A stretch of DNA of 64,000 bases from Stappia sp. (GTDB taxonomy: Bacteria > Pseudomonadota > Alphaproteobacteria > Rhizobiales > Stappiaceae). The notes beneath the pieces were generated by a model. It was not told the origin of the DNA. It did no database searches and was given only the letters and a program-made list of their open reading frames with translations. A program made the translations under genes and the position numbers. How positions within the stretch are numbered: the stretch's first letter is position 1; each line of letters opens with the position of its first letter. The stretch covers positions 62,001-126,000 of the forward strand of contig PBLF01000002.1 of assembly GCA_002722295.1 (NCBI GenBank). The letters run 5' to 3'. Positions 56,462 to 64,000 of the stretch are shown here, one piece after another.

Positions 56462-57229
56462 ATGCCTGCCGAAAGTGCCGAAACGACCGCCGAGACCGCC
56501 GACCCCGAGCCGTCGAGGCGTTACGCGCCCGCCTCAGCCCGCGACCGGCTGATCCTCGGCCTCGACGTTCCCACCGTCGAGGAAGCCCGAGCCATCGTGC
56601 GCGAGACGGCAGGCGCGGTGGGCACCTACAAGATCGGAATGCAGCTTCAGTTCGCCGGCGGCCTCGGCCTCGCGCAAGAGCTGGCCCGCGACGGGCATTC
56701 CGTCTTTCTCGACGTCAAGCTTCTCGACATCGACAACACGGTCATGAAGGCGGTCGAGAACATCGCCCGCATGGGCGTGCGTTTCGTCACCATCCATGCC
56801 TATCCCAAGGCCATGCGGGCCGCCGTTGCGGGGCTCGCGGCGGGCGGCGGAGATCTCTGCCTGCTCGGCGTGACCGTTCTCACCTCCATGGACGAGGACG
56901 ACCTGCACGATGCCGGCTACGCGGGATCCGTGGGCGATCTGGTCGTCGCCCGCGCGGCCAACGCACGTGCCGCGGGCATGGGCGGCATCGTCTGCTCGCC
57001 GCAGGAAGTCGGGTCTCTGCGCCCGGTGCTCGGCCCGCATCCCGTCACCGTCACCCCAGGCATCCGCCCGGCGGGAAGTGCCGCCGGCGACCAGAAGCGC
57101 ATCATGACGCCCGCCGACGCGATCCGCGAGGGCGCCGACTACCTGGTCGTCGCGCGTCCGATCCTGGAAGCGACCGACCGGCGCGCGGCGGCGGACAGCA
57201 TCGTGGCGGAGATCGACGCGGCCCTTTGA
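56462..57229 (+). CDS. pyrF: Orotidine 5'-phosphate decarboxylase
   Basis: The 255-residue enzyme makes UMP. The catalytic lysine-aspartate array is in [13 protein letters not shown], with [13 protein letters not shown] and [17 protein letters not shown] as the other substrate loops. An acidic, Thr/Glu-rich N-terminal extension of about 25 residues precedes the barrel; ATG 56462 is the first plausible start. It converges on the aminotransferase gene. Confidence 0.95.
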   Translation: MPAESAETTAETADPEPSRRYAPASARDRLILGLDVPTVEEARAIVRETAGAVGTYKIGMQLQFAGGLGLAQELARDGHSVFLDVKLLDIDNTVMKAVENIARMGVRFVTIHAYPKAMRAAVAGLAAGGGDLCLLGVTVLTSMDEDDLHDAGYAGSVGDLVVARAANARAAGMGGIVCSPQEVGSLRPVLGPHPVTVTPGIRPAGSAAGDQKRIMTPADAIREGADYLVVARPILEATDRRAAADSIVAEIDAAL

Positions 57230-57260
57230 GGCCGCGCCGACCGGTTCAGGCGCACACGGC

Positions 57261-58472
57261 TCAGGCGCGGACGGTTTCCACTGCCCGCTCACGTGCCACC
57301 GCCTCGGCGAGGAAGCCGGTTGCCGCCGTGAGGCCGCCGGATGCGCCCGCCGCTCCCAGAACGGCCAGGCCCGTCTCGATGGCCCCGAGGGCGCCGAACA
57401 CCGTCGGTGCGTTCACGTGGCCCATGTGCCCGATGCGGATGCCCGTTCCGGCGATCTCGCCGATGGTGCCGCCGAGCGTCACGCCGCAGGTGTCCTCGCA
57501 GAAGGCAATGAGGTCCATCGGCGCCAGGCCGGGGGTGAGCACGGTGGTGACGGAGGGTGAGCGCTGGGCCGGATCGGTGACGTTGAACGCCACCGCCCCG
57601 CCCTTCGCCCAGTGGGCAACGGCGGCGTGCACCGCGCCCGACAGCAGCGCGTGGCGGCGGAAGGCCGCATCGAGCCCTTCCTCCAGCAGCATGTCGAGTG
57701 CCTTGCGGAAGCCGAAGAGCATGTGCTCGGGCGGTGTGCCGCAGTATTTCATGTAGTGCTCTCGGCCCATGCGCGCCGTCCAGTCCCAGTAGCGGGTGCG
57801 CAGGTCGGCGTTTTCATGGGCCTTGAACGCGCGCGGGCCGGCGGCGATCACGCCGAGGCCCGGAGGCGTCATGAGCCCCTTCTGCGAGCCGGTCAGCGCC
57901 AGGTCGATGCCCCAGGCGTCCATCTCGAAGGGTGTCGTGCCGAGCGAGGCGATTGCGTCGACGAGGAAAAGGGCCGGATGTCCCGCCGCGTCGATGGCCT
58001 TTCGCATGGCGGGAATGTCGTTGATGACCGACGAGGCCGTGTCGACCTGCACGGTGAGCACGGCCTTGATCTCATGGCCCGTGTCCTCGGCCAGCCGTGC
58101 CTGGAGAGCGTCCGGATCGGCGGCGCGGCGCCAGTCTCCGGGCAGGATCTCCACGTCGAGGCCGAGGCCGGAGGCCATCTCGCCCCATCCGCGCGCGAAG
58201 CGGCCGCAGTCGAGCACCAGCACCTTCTCGCCGCGCGACATGACGTTGGACAGCGCGGCCTCCCAGGTGCCGTGGCCGTTCGCGGCGTAGATGAAGGTTT
58301 TCGCCTCGCGGGTGCCGAACACGGTCTTCAGATCCGCGAGCAGCGTGTCGGTCAGGTCGACGAGGGGGCCGCGGCGGATGTCGATGGCGGGGCGGTGCAT
58401 GGCCGAGAGCACCGCGTCGGGCACGGTGGTCGGACCGGGAATCATGAGAACCTCGCGGCCTTTGGCGAGCAT
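57261..58472 (-). CDS. PLP-dependent aminotransferase, serine-glyoxylate/alanine-glyoxylate type
   Basis: A 403-residue class V aminotransferase. EVLMIPGPTTVPDAVLSAM opens the fold, AANGHGTWEAALSNVM holds the phosphate loop, and the PLP lysine is in LTGSQKGLMTPPGLGV. These closely follow serine-glyoxylate aminotransferase, though the true donor could be another small amino acid. ATG 58472 has AGAGG 7 nt upstream; the frame extends left without features. It follows an FAD amine oxidoreductase gene by 79 nt, so both may act on one amino compound. Confidence 0.85.
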   Translation of the reverse strand: MLAKGREVLMIPGPTTVPDAVLSAMHRPAIDIRRGPLVDLTDTLLADLKTVFGTREAKTFIYAANGHGTWEAALSNVMSRGEKVLVLDCGRFARGWGEMASGLGLDVEILPGDWRRAADPDALQARLAEDTGHEIKAVLTVQVDTASSVINDIPAMRKAIDAAGHPALFLVDAIASLGTTPFEMDAWGIDLALTGSQKGLMTPPGLGVIAAGPRAFKAHENADLRTRYWDWTARMGREHYMKYCGTPPEHMLFGFRKALDMLLEEGLDAAFRRHALLSGAVHAAVAHWAKGGAVAFNVTDPAQRSPSVTTVLTPGLAPMDLIAFCEDTCGVTLGGTIGEIAGTGIRIGHMGHVNAPTVFGALGAIETGLAVLGAAGASGGLTAATGFLAEAVARERAVETVRA

Positions 58473-58551
58473 GGCGAACCTCTGGAAAAAGCGGGCGGCG
58501 GTCGGCGCCGGTGGGAAAGCGGGCGGGGGTGCATCCTCCGTCCGGGACGGA

Positions 58552-59757
58552 TCACACCACGTTCTTTTCCGACACAGGCCGGTCTTGTGCAAGCCTGTCG
58601 AAGCCGAGCGCGGAGAGGTCGAGGCTGCGGTAGGCCCCGTGGACGAGAAGCTCGGCGATGCCGCGCCCCACGGCGGGAGCCTGCTGAAGCCCGTGGCCGG
58701 AAAAGCCGGTGGCGAGGTAGAAGCCCGGAACGTCGCCGACCTCGCCCAGAAGCGCGTTGTGGTCGTAGAGGTTCATGTCGTAGTGGCCGGCCCAGGCCGC
58801 GCCCGGCCGGATCGCCTCGAACGCCGGGATGCGCGCGGCGAGTGTCGGCCACAGGTGGTCCTCGAAGAAGCCGTGCTCGACCTTGAAGTCGTGGCTCTCG
58901 GGGTCCGTTGCCGGAGCCGAGCCGCACAGGAAACCGGTCCCTTCAGGGCGCACATAGGTGCCGTTCGGGTCGATCAGCAGCGGGCAGCCCTTCACCTCCT
59001 CGCGGCAGTCGAAGGTGAAGATCATGCGCTTGCGGCTTTCGAGCGGCAGCGTCACGCCGAGGTCGGCGGCGATCTTTCGCGCGCCGCTCGCACCCGCCGC
59101 ATCGACCAGCCGGCCGCAGGAGACCGTTTCGCCGTTCGAGAGCGTCAGGCGGAAGCCTTCGCCCTCGCGCGCGGTTTCCGCAACCTCGGCGGCGAGATAG
59201 GGCACGCCCAGCGCCCGCGCCTTCTTGCGGAAGGCCTGCATCAGCCCGTAGCCGTCGAACCAGCCCTCGCCCGTGTGGCCGAAGCAGCCGGCGGAAATGT
59301 CCTCGACGTTCAGCCAGGGAAAGCGGGCGGCGAGCGCGTCCGGCTCGAGAAAGGCGATGTCGGCGCCGAGCCGGGCCTGAAGGGCGTGGTTCTCCTCCAG
59401 GATCGACCGCTTGTCGGGCGTTGCCAGAAACAGGTAGCCGCCCTCGTGGAGGTCGATGGCCGGGCGCTCGCCGCCCGCCTCCAGACGGCTGCCGATCTCG
59501 CGCAGGAACGCGATGCCGTAGAGCGAGATCTCGATGTTGACGGCGGTGGAGAACTGCTGGCGGATCGAGGCGGCGGACAGCGCCGAGGCGCAGCGCGCGT
59601 AGGAGGGATCCTTCTCGACGACCAGCACGCTGCCGCGCCAGTCCGGGTCCATGGCCAGGTGGCAGGCGATGGAGGATCCGGTCACCGCGCCGCCGACGAT
59701 GGCCACGTCCACGGTGTGATCCGCCTGGGCGGGTGCGTTGCTGCCGCGCGCGTTCAT
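58552..59757 (-). CDS. FAD-dependent oxidoreductase, DAO family
   Basis: The 401-residue enzyme has an N-terminal dinucleotide fold (VDVAIVGGAVTGSSIACHLA, with G-G-x-T-G in place of the usual GxGxxG), the acidic VVEKD end, and a C-terminal LATGFSGHGLQQAPAVGRG that contacts FAD. Family members oxidise N-methyl or D-amino acids (sarcosine, D-alanine, dimethylglycine). GGAGGAGG precedes the ATG. It is encoded with an aminotransferase downstream and gcdH upstream on the same strand (113 nt gap). Substrate unknown. Confidence 0.85.
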   Translation of the reverse strand: MNARGSNAPAQADHTVDVAIVGGAVTGSSIACHLAMDPDWRGSVLVVEKDPSYARCASALSAASIRQQFSTAVNIEISLYGIAFLREIGSRLEAGGERPAIDLHEGGYLFLATPDKRSILEENHALQARLGADIAFLEPDALAARFPWLNVEDISAGCFGHTGEGWFDGYGLMQAFRKKARALGVPYLAAEVAETAREGEGFRLTLSNGETVSCGRLVDAAGASGARKIAADLGVTLPLESRKRMIFTFDCREEVKGCPLLIDPNGTYVRPEGTGFLCGSAPATDPESHDFKVEHGFFEDHLWPTLAARIPAFEAIRPGAAWAGHYDMNLYDHNALLGEVGDVPGFYLATGFSGHGLQQAPAVGRGIAELLVHGAYRSLDLSALGFDRLAQDRPVSEKNVV

Positions 59758-59870
59758 CCCCGTATCGCCTCCTCCGCGTGCCTGACAATGCCCGGACGGG
59801 TTGGCACGACCGCGAAAGGCCGGCCCGCGTCGACGGGTCCGGCCCTTGCTGTCATGTCAGGGAGCCGGCG

Positions 59871-61082
59871 TCAAAAGAACGCCTGAAGCCCCGTCTGGGC
59901 GCGGCCGAGGATCAGCGCATGGACGTCATGCGTGCCCTCGTAGGTGTTCACCGTCTCCAGGTTCTGGGCGTGGCGCATCACGTGGTATTCTTCCTGGATG
60001 CCGTTGCCGCCGTGCATGTCGCGGGCCTGGCGGGCGATGTCCAGCGCCTTGCCGCAATTGTTGCGCTTGACGATGGAGATCATCTCCGGCGCCACCTTGC
60101 CCTCGTCGAACAGGCGGCCGACGCGCAGGGAGCCCTGCAGGCCGAGCGAGATCTCGGTCTGCATGTCGGCGAGCTTCTTCTGGAAGAGCTGCGTCTGGGC
60201 GAGCGGCTTGTTGAACTGCTTGCGGTCGAGGCCGTACTGGCGCGCGCGGTGCCAGCAGTCCTCGGCGGCTCCCAGAGCACCCCAGGAGATGCCGTAGCGG
60301 GCGCGGTTGAGACAGCCGAAGGGGCCCTTCAGGCCGGACACGTTGGGAAGCAGCGCGTCCTCGCCCACTTCCACGTTGTCCATGACGATCTCGCCGGTGA
60401 TCGAGGCGCGCAAGCTGAGCTTGCCGCCGATCTTGGGCGCGGACAGGCCCTTCATGCCTTTCTCGAGCACGAAGCCTCGGATCGCGCCGTCATGGGCGTC
60501 GGACTTGGCCCAGACGACGAAGACGTCCGCGATGGGCGAGTTGGAGATCCACATCTTGGATCCCTTGAGGCGGTAGCCGCCGTCGATCTTCTCGGCGCGG
60601 GTACGCATGCCGGCCGGATCGGAGCCGGCGTCCGGCTCGGTCAGGCCGAAGCAGCCGACCCATTCGCCGCTGGCGAGCTTGGGCAGATACTTCTTGCGCT
60701 GTTCCTCGGTGCCATAGGCATAGATGGGATACATCACGAGGGAGGACTGCACCGAGTTCATCGAGCGGTAGCCGGAATCGATGCGCTCGATCTCGCGGGC
60801 GACGAGGCCGTAAGCCACGTAGGAGGCGCCGGCGCAGCCGTACTCCTCGGGAAGCGTCACGCCGATCAGGCCGAGCTCGCCCATCTCGTTGAAGATCTCG
60901 CGGTCGGTCTTCTCGTGCGCATAGGCTTCCAGGACGCGCGGCAGGAGCTTGTCCTGTGCATAGGCGCGCGCCGTCTCCATGATCAGGATCTCGTCCTCGG
61001 TGAGCTGGTCGCGCAGCAGGAACGCGTCGTCCCAGGCGAAGCGGCCGCCGCCGGTGGGATCGGACTTGGTCGAATGGCTCAT
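59871..61082 (-). CDS. gcdH: Glutaryl-CoA dehydrogenase
   Basis: This 403-residue acyl-CoA dehydrogenase oxidises and decarboxylates glutaryl-CoA to crotonyl-CoA in lysine, tryptophan and glutarate breakdown. [20 protein letters not shown] and [18 protein letters not shown] bind FAD, and the catalytic glutamate is in [17 protein letters not shown], a segment nearly identical to mammalian GCDH. GGAGG lies 7 nt before ATG 61082. It diverges from a LysR gene. Confidence 0.95.
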   Translation of the reverse strand: MSHSTKSDPTGGGRFAWDDAFLLRDQLTEDEILIMETARAYAQDKLLPRVLEAYAHEKTDREIFNEMGELGLIGVTLPEEYGCAGASYVAYGLVAREIERIDSGYRSMNSVQSSLVMYPIYAYGTEEQRKKYLPKLASGEWVGCFGLTEPDAGSDPAGMRTRAEKIDGGYRLKGSKMWISNSPIADVFVVWAKSDAHDGAIRGFVLEKGMKGLSAPKIGGKLSLRASITGEIVMDNVEVGEDALLPNVSGLKGPFGCLNRARYGISWGALGAAEDCWHRARQYGLDRKQFNKPLAQTQLFQKKLADMQTEISLGLQGSLRVGRLFDEGKVAPEMISIVKRNNCGKALDIARQARDMHGGNGIQEEYHVMRHAQNLETVNTYEGTHDVHALILGRAQTGLQAFF

Positions 61083-61240
61083 GAATGGTCCTCCGGCTTT
61101 TTCGAAAGGCACCCGTCGCGCGCGGGTCTCGCGTCGCCAGGCCTTCTGTCATGTCTTGCAGGCGGGCGGGAGTGTCCGGTCTGTGCAGCCCGCGGCAAAG
61201 TGATATGTTGTCGCGGGTTCATGAGGAAATGGAATAGGTT

Positions 61241-62140
61241 TTGAAACGCGGTTTCGTCCCCCACGCCGACAGCCTGATCGCCTTCGAGTGCGCGGCACGC
61301 CACGGCAGTTTCACCCGCGCGGCAGAGGAGCTGCACCTGACCCAGGGCGCGGTGTCCAAGCAGGTGCGCCATCTGGAGACGCGTCTTGGCGTCGAGCTTT
61401 TCAAGCGTGTGCGCCAGCGCATCGTGCTGACCGATGCCGGCCGGCTCTATCTGCAGGACGTGCGCGGCGCGATCGAGCATCTCGTCGCCGCCACGCGTCA
61501 GGTCATGTCCTTCGCCGGAAACGAGGACGTGCTCAATCTCGCGACATTGCCCTCGTTTGGCACGCGCTGGCTCGCTCCGCGTCTTGCCCGCTTCATCGAG
61601 GCCGTGCCGACCGCGAGCTTCAACATCGCGGTGCGCCTGCGCCCCTTCGACTTCGCCAAGGAGCCCTTCGACCTCGCGATCCACTATGGCGATCCGGTCT
61701 GGGCCGGAGCGGTCGCCGAGCCGCTGTTTCGCGAGGATGTCATCGCGGTGGCTTCGCCCGGGTTTCTCGAGCGTCACCCGGTCGCGACGCCGGCCGATCT
61801 CGCCCCCGTCCTGCGCCTGCACCAGTCCACCCGCCCGCTTGCCTGGCGCCAGTGGTTCGAATGCGCGGGCGTGGAAACCGATCTCGCGTTCCAGGGGCCG
61901 CGCTTCGAGCAGTTCGTGCTGATGGCCGAGGCCTCCGCGAACGGGCTCGGCGTTGCGCTCGTGCCGCGCTTTTTCGTCGATCGCGATCTCGCCGAAGGGC
62001 GACTGGTGAAGCTCTTCGAGACCGAACTGCGCCTGCCGTCCGCCTATCATCTCGTTTATCCGGAAAACCGCACGCTGCGTCCGGTCGCGGCACGTTTTCG
62101 CGACTGGCTGAAGGGAGAAGCGGCAGCCAACGCCCCGTAG
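61241..62140 (+). CDS. LysR-family regulator, GcvA-like, divergent from gcdH
   Basis: The 299-residue protein has an N-terminal winged helix (FTRAAEELHLTQGAVSKQVR) and a periplasmic-binding-fold effector domain resembling GcvA (TLPSFGTRWLAPRLARFIE). Translation starts at TTG 61241; ATG codons upstream are out of frame or stop at once. Its divergent placement suggests control of gcdH by glutarate or a CoA ester, which is inference. Confidence 0.9.
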   Translation: MKRGFVPHADSLIAFECAARHGSFTRAAEELHLTQGAVSKQVRHLETRLGVELFKRVRQRIVLTDAGRLYLQDVRGAIEHLVAATRQVMSFAGNEDVLNLATLPSFGTRWLAPRLARFIEAVPTASFNIAVRLRPFDFAKEPFDLAIHYGDPVWAGAVAEPLFREDVIAVASPGFLERHPVATPADLAPVLRLHQSTRPLAWRQWFECAGVETDLAFQGPRFEQFVLMAEASANGLGVALVPRFFVDRDLAEGRLVKLFETELRLPSAYHLVYPENRTLRPVAARFRDWLKGEAAANAP

Positions 62141-62396
62141 GCGCGGTCCCACGGACGAGAGGGGACCGGCTTGTTCGCCGGGCTTGCGCGCAACCTTGCA
62201 TTTCCCTGTCGTTTGCACGCCGCACATGCCGCGTTTGCGGGGAGACGACCCGGGTGAAACGTAAAAAGGCATTGAAGACGTTACGGCAGATTTCATACAG
62301 GCTTTTATCGATTGCGTTTCCACGTATCGGTTTTTTGTTTGCAGTCTGCGCGAATCCTGTTGGTATCGATCCTGTCTTCAGTCATGGAGATGCGGC

Positions 62397-62448
62397 GGTC
62401 CTGACCGTGAGGCTCCCCCCCTCCCTCCTCGCGGTCAGGACCATTTTT
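62397..62448 (+). terminator. Long hairpin with C-rich loop, then ATTTTT
   Basis: A 16-bp stem (62397-62412 with 62427-62442, one T-G pair) closes a 14-nt loop CTCCCCCCCTCCCT and is followed by ATTTTT (62443-62448). It is a strong plus-strand intrinsic terminator, about 260 nt past the LysR stop, further than expected for that gene. The pyrimidine loop could pair with Shine-Dalgarno sequences. Confidence 0.75.
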
Positions 62449-62501
62449 CCTTCTGGTTGAAATCGGGAAGCTCCGGCTTCCACGCCTTCGGGTCTTCCGA
62501 C

Positions 62502-62529
62502 AGGGCCTTCCGCAGCGAAGGCCCTTTTT
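62502..62529 (+). terminator. Second intrinsic terminator, plus strand
   Basis: AGGGCCTTC (62502-62510) and GAAGGCCCT (62517-62525) form a perfect 9-bp stem with a six-base loop, followed by TTTTTG. It is only useful to a rightward transcript; rlpA, 15 nt away, runs the other way. Confidence 0.8.
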
Positions 62530-62543
62530 GTTGTCCGCCGGTG

Positions 62544-62924
62544 CTATTTGCAGGTCGGCGCCTTCTTTCCCTCCACATGCACCCTCACCCGTGTGATGCC
62601 CCTGCGCAGGAATGCCAGGTCGCGCGCCGCGCGGCGTGAAACGTCGATCACCCGGCCGCGCACGAAGGGGCCGCGATCGACGATGGTCAGCTTCACCTTG
62701 CGGCCGTTGGCCAGGTTCTCGACCGTGACGCGCGTGCCGAAGGGAAGCGTGCGATGGGCGGCCGTCAGGGCTTCCGGGTCGGCGATCACGCCGCTGGCGG
62801 TGCGTCCGCGAAGTTCGTACCAGGAGGCCTTTCCGCATTGGGCGAGCGCGGGAGGCGCGGCGAAAACCGCCATGGCGAGGAGAAATACTGCCCGAGGGGC
62901 ATGCGGGCGAGCCTTGCGAATCAT
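62544..62924 (-). CDS. RlpA-like double-psi beta-barrel protein
   Basis: A 126-residue secreted protein with signal peptide (AVFLLAMAVFAAPPALA, cleavage before QCGKASWY) and a DPBB domain: GKASWYELRGRTASGVIADP then LPFGTRVTVENLANGRKV and VDRGPFVRGRVIDVSRRAA. The last segment holds the catalytic-type aspartate seen in RlpA and expansin-like folds. There is no SPOR domain, so it is a minimal form. It probably acts on or binds peptidoglycan. ATG 62924 is chosen; a TTG three codons earlier is possible. Confidence 0.85.
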   Translation of the reverse strand: MIRKARPHAPRAVFLLAMAVFAAPPALAQCGKASWYELRGRTASGVIADPEALTAAHRTLPFGTRVTVENLANGRKVKLTIVDRGPFVRGRVIDVSRRAARDLAFLRRGITRVRVHVEGKKAPTCK

Positions 62925-63146
62925 TTGGCACAATCCATAATTCGAATTCGGATACTGGGGCTTTCGCAGGCCCTTCCGCAGCGTTTTGTCGGTTGCGTGC
63001 GTACATGGAGGGGTGCGTCGAGCCGGATGAAGAGTGACCCTGTCAATATTTCATGATTTTCTTGTGGCAGACGGTTTACCCTTCGTCATCCTGGCCTTCG
63101 GTGGCCGGGTGCTGGCCCGGGCGGGGCGTCTGGATCGGAAGCGTAT

Positions 63147-64000
63147 ATGGTCAAGGTCGAGGGCGGGGGACGTCCGATCAATCACGAGACGGAAAGCCTG
63201 CATGCCTCCATTCTCGAGGCTTGCGGCGATCCTGTCTATTTCTGCACGCCCGACCGCATCATTCGCGAGGCGAACGACGCCTATGCCCGGCTGAACGGTT
63301 TCACCCGCGACCAGGTGCTCGGGCGAACGGTGCGCGAGATCGCGGGCGAGGGCGTCTACGGGCACCGGGCCGAACGGCTGGCGCGTGCCTTTGCCGGAGA
63401 GAGCATCGACTTTCAGGACTGGGTCGAGGTGCCCGGAATCGGTCGGCGCTTCTACGACGTGCGGTATCAGCCCGTGCGGGATGCGCGGGGTGAGCTGATC
63501 GGGGTCGCCGCCTTCGGTCGCGACATCACCGGGATGAAGGAGACGGACGAGGCGTTGCGCCTCTACGGATCGATCGTGCTGCAGATGTCGGACCGCATCT
63601 CCGTGTTCGACCGCGAGTTCCGCTTCCTTTTCGTCAACGAGAGCAATGCCCGCTGGTACGGACTTCCGCGAGAGGAGATGGTCGGGCACTACCTGTACGA
63701 CCTCGTCGGGGTCGAGCGGTTCGAACGCGAGCTGCGTCCGAGCCTCGAACGCTGTTTCTCCGGTGAAACCGTGGATCTGGATCTCCTGACGCGCAAGCCG
63801 GACGGGCGCGAGGTCATCTGGTCGATCCGCCTGGAGCCGTTCCGGAATGACGCCGGCGCCGTGGACGCGGCCATGGTGATGTCGCGCGACGTCACCGAGA
63901 CGCGCCGCCTCGCCCATCGCCTCGAGCGCCTGACGCTCGAGGACGATCTCACAGGCATCGCCAACCGGCGCGCCTTCGAGCAGTGGCTCGGCAACCGGCT
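63147..64000 (+). CDS. PAS-PAS-GGDEF protein, 3' truncated
   Basis: The frame opens at ATG 63147 and runs 284 codons to the window edge without a stop. Two PAS domains follow each other: the first (about residues 18-135; DPVYFCTPDRIIREANDAYA, IGVAAFGRDITGMKE) and the second (about 145-262; DRISVFDREFRFLFVNESNA, MVMSRDVTETRRL). The last visible residues LTLEDDLTGIANRRAFEQWL are the start of a GGDEF domain (D-x-LTG-x2-NRR-x-F). It is thus probably a sensory diguanylate cyclase; the active-site motif and any EAL domain lie outside. No transmembrane helix is seen. Confidence 0.88.
   Translation, partial: MVKVEGGGRPINHETESLHASILEACGDPVYFCTPDRIIREANDAYARLNGFTRDQVLGRTVREIAGEGVYGHRAERLARAFAGESIDFQDWVEVPGIGRRFYDVRYQPVRDARGELIGVAAFGRDITGMKETDEALRLYGSIVLQMSDRISVFDREFRFLFVNESNARWYGLPREEMVGHYLYDLVGVERFERELRPSLERCFSGETVDLDLLTRKPDGREVIWSIRLEPFRNDAGAVDAAMVMSRDVTETRRLAHRLERLTLEDDLTGIANRRAFEQWLGNR

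Larger units (their letters stand above)
62141..62529 (+). ncRNA. Candidate small RNA locus in the lysR-rlpA gap
   Basis: This gap of about 400 nt has no protein gene and ends with two plus-strand terminators (62397-62448 and 62502-62529). Between them GGAAGC-TCCG-GCTTCC (62467-62482) adds a small tetraloop hairpin. Base composition is unusually AT-rich around 62255-62345 compared with the surrounding genes, which would suit a promoter, but no convincing -35/-10 pair was found, so the 5' end is unknown. A C-rich, Shine-Dalgarno-complementary hairpin loop is a known feature of several alphaproteobacterial small RNAs. The bounds given are the gap limits, not the transcript. Confidence 0.45.

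Overview
The window is high-GC, densely packed DNA from an alphaproteobacterium, most likely of the order Hyphomicrobiales (Rhizobiales). The evidence is gene order (glnD-murJ; mltA-smr-XRE; trpA-accD-folC; hisB-DUF2628-hisHAFE-coaA), an AccD without its zinc finger, a PolA that keeps a proofreading domain, and many ATGA start/stop overlaps. Two TRAP systems, a BMP-type ABC importer and several catabolic loci suggest a versatile, possibly marine heterotroph. This placement is inference from synteny and protein character; no 16S or marker search was possible. No insertion sequence, phage gene, CRISPR array, tRNA or rRNA was found. Both ends cut a gene: arsH on the left and a PAS-GGDEF protein on the right.

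Layout. (1) 1-2368: arsenic resistance operon on the minus strand (LMW-PTP-type arsC, acr3, glutaredoxin-type arsC, arsH) behind a palindromic promoter, with no arsR beside it. (2) 2411-3418: an EamA exporter behind two palindromes. (3) 3492-13195: a divergent glucuronide locus, dctQ-dctM-GH31 leftward and dctP-uidA-uxuR-uxuA rightward, around a perfect UxuR-type palindrome. The TRAP system would import intact uronosides, cytoplasmic GH2 and GH31 enzymes would release sugars, and UxuA would dehydrate mannonate. (4) 13272-14111: an orphan Sfp-type phosphopantetheinyl transferase. (5) 14138-20465: a homogentisate operon (hmgA, fahA, a secreted protein, a flavin hydroxylase with a DUF2783 partner, a VOC protein) with a divergent MarR regulator. 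(6) 20487-33197: mostly core genes, polA, acyltransferase, fxsA, Tim44-like, mltA, smr, XRE, glnD, murJ.

(7) 33208-47492: an accessory block between murJ and trpA. It holds a BMP/nucleoside-type ABC importer, an RpiR regulator, and a rightward group comprising an N-formylglutamate-amidohydrolase-like enzyme, a TRAP transporter, a glutamine-synthetase-like ligase, an aldehyde dehydrogenase and an iron alcohol dehydrogenase. These could form a gamma-glutamylation route for an amino alcohol; this is the most interesting hypothesis in the window. (8) 47563-57229: core biosynthesis (trpA, accD, folC, coaA, hisEFAHB, pyrF). (9) 57261-62140: a PLP aminotransferase, an FAD amine oxidoreductase, glutaryl-CoA dehydrogenase and a divergent LysR regulator. 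(10) 62141-62543: a non-coding stretch with two strong plus-strand hairpin terminators, one with a C-rich anti-Shine-Dalgarno-like loop, a candidate small RNA. (11) An RlpA-like protein and the truncated PAS-PAS-GGDEF protein close the window.
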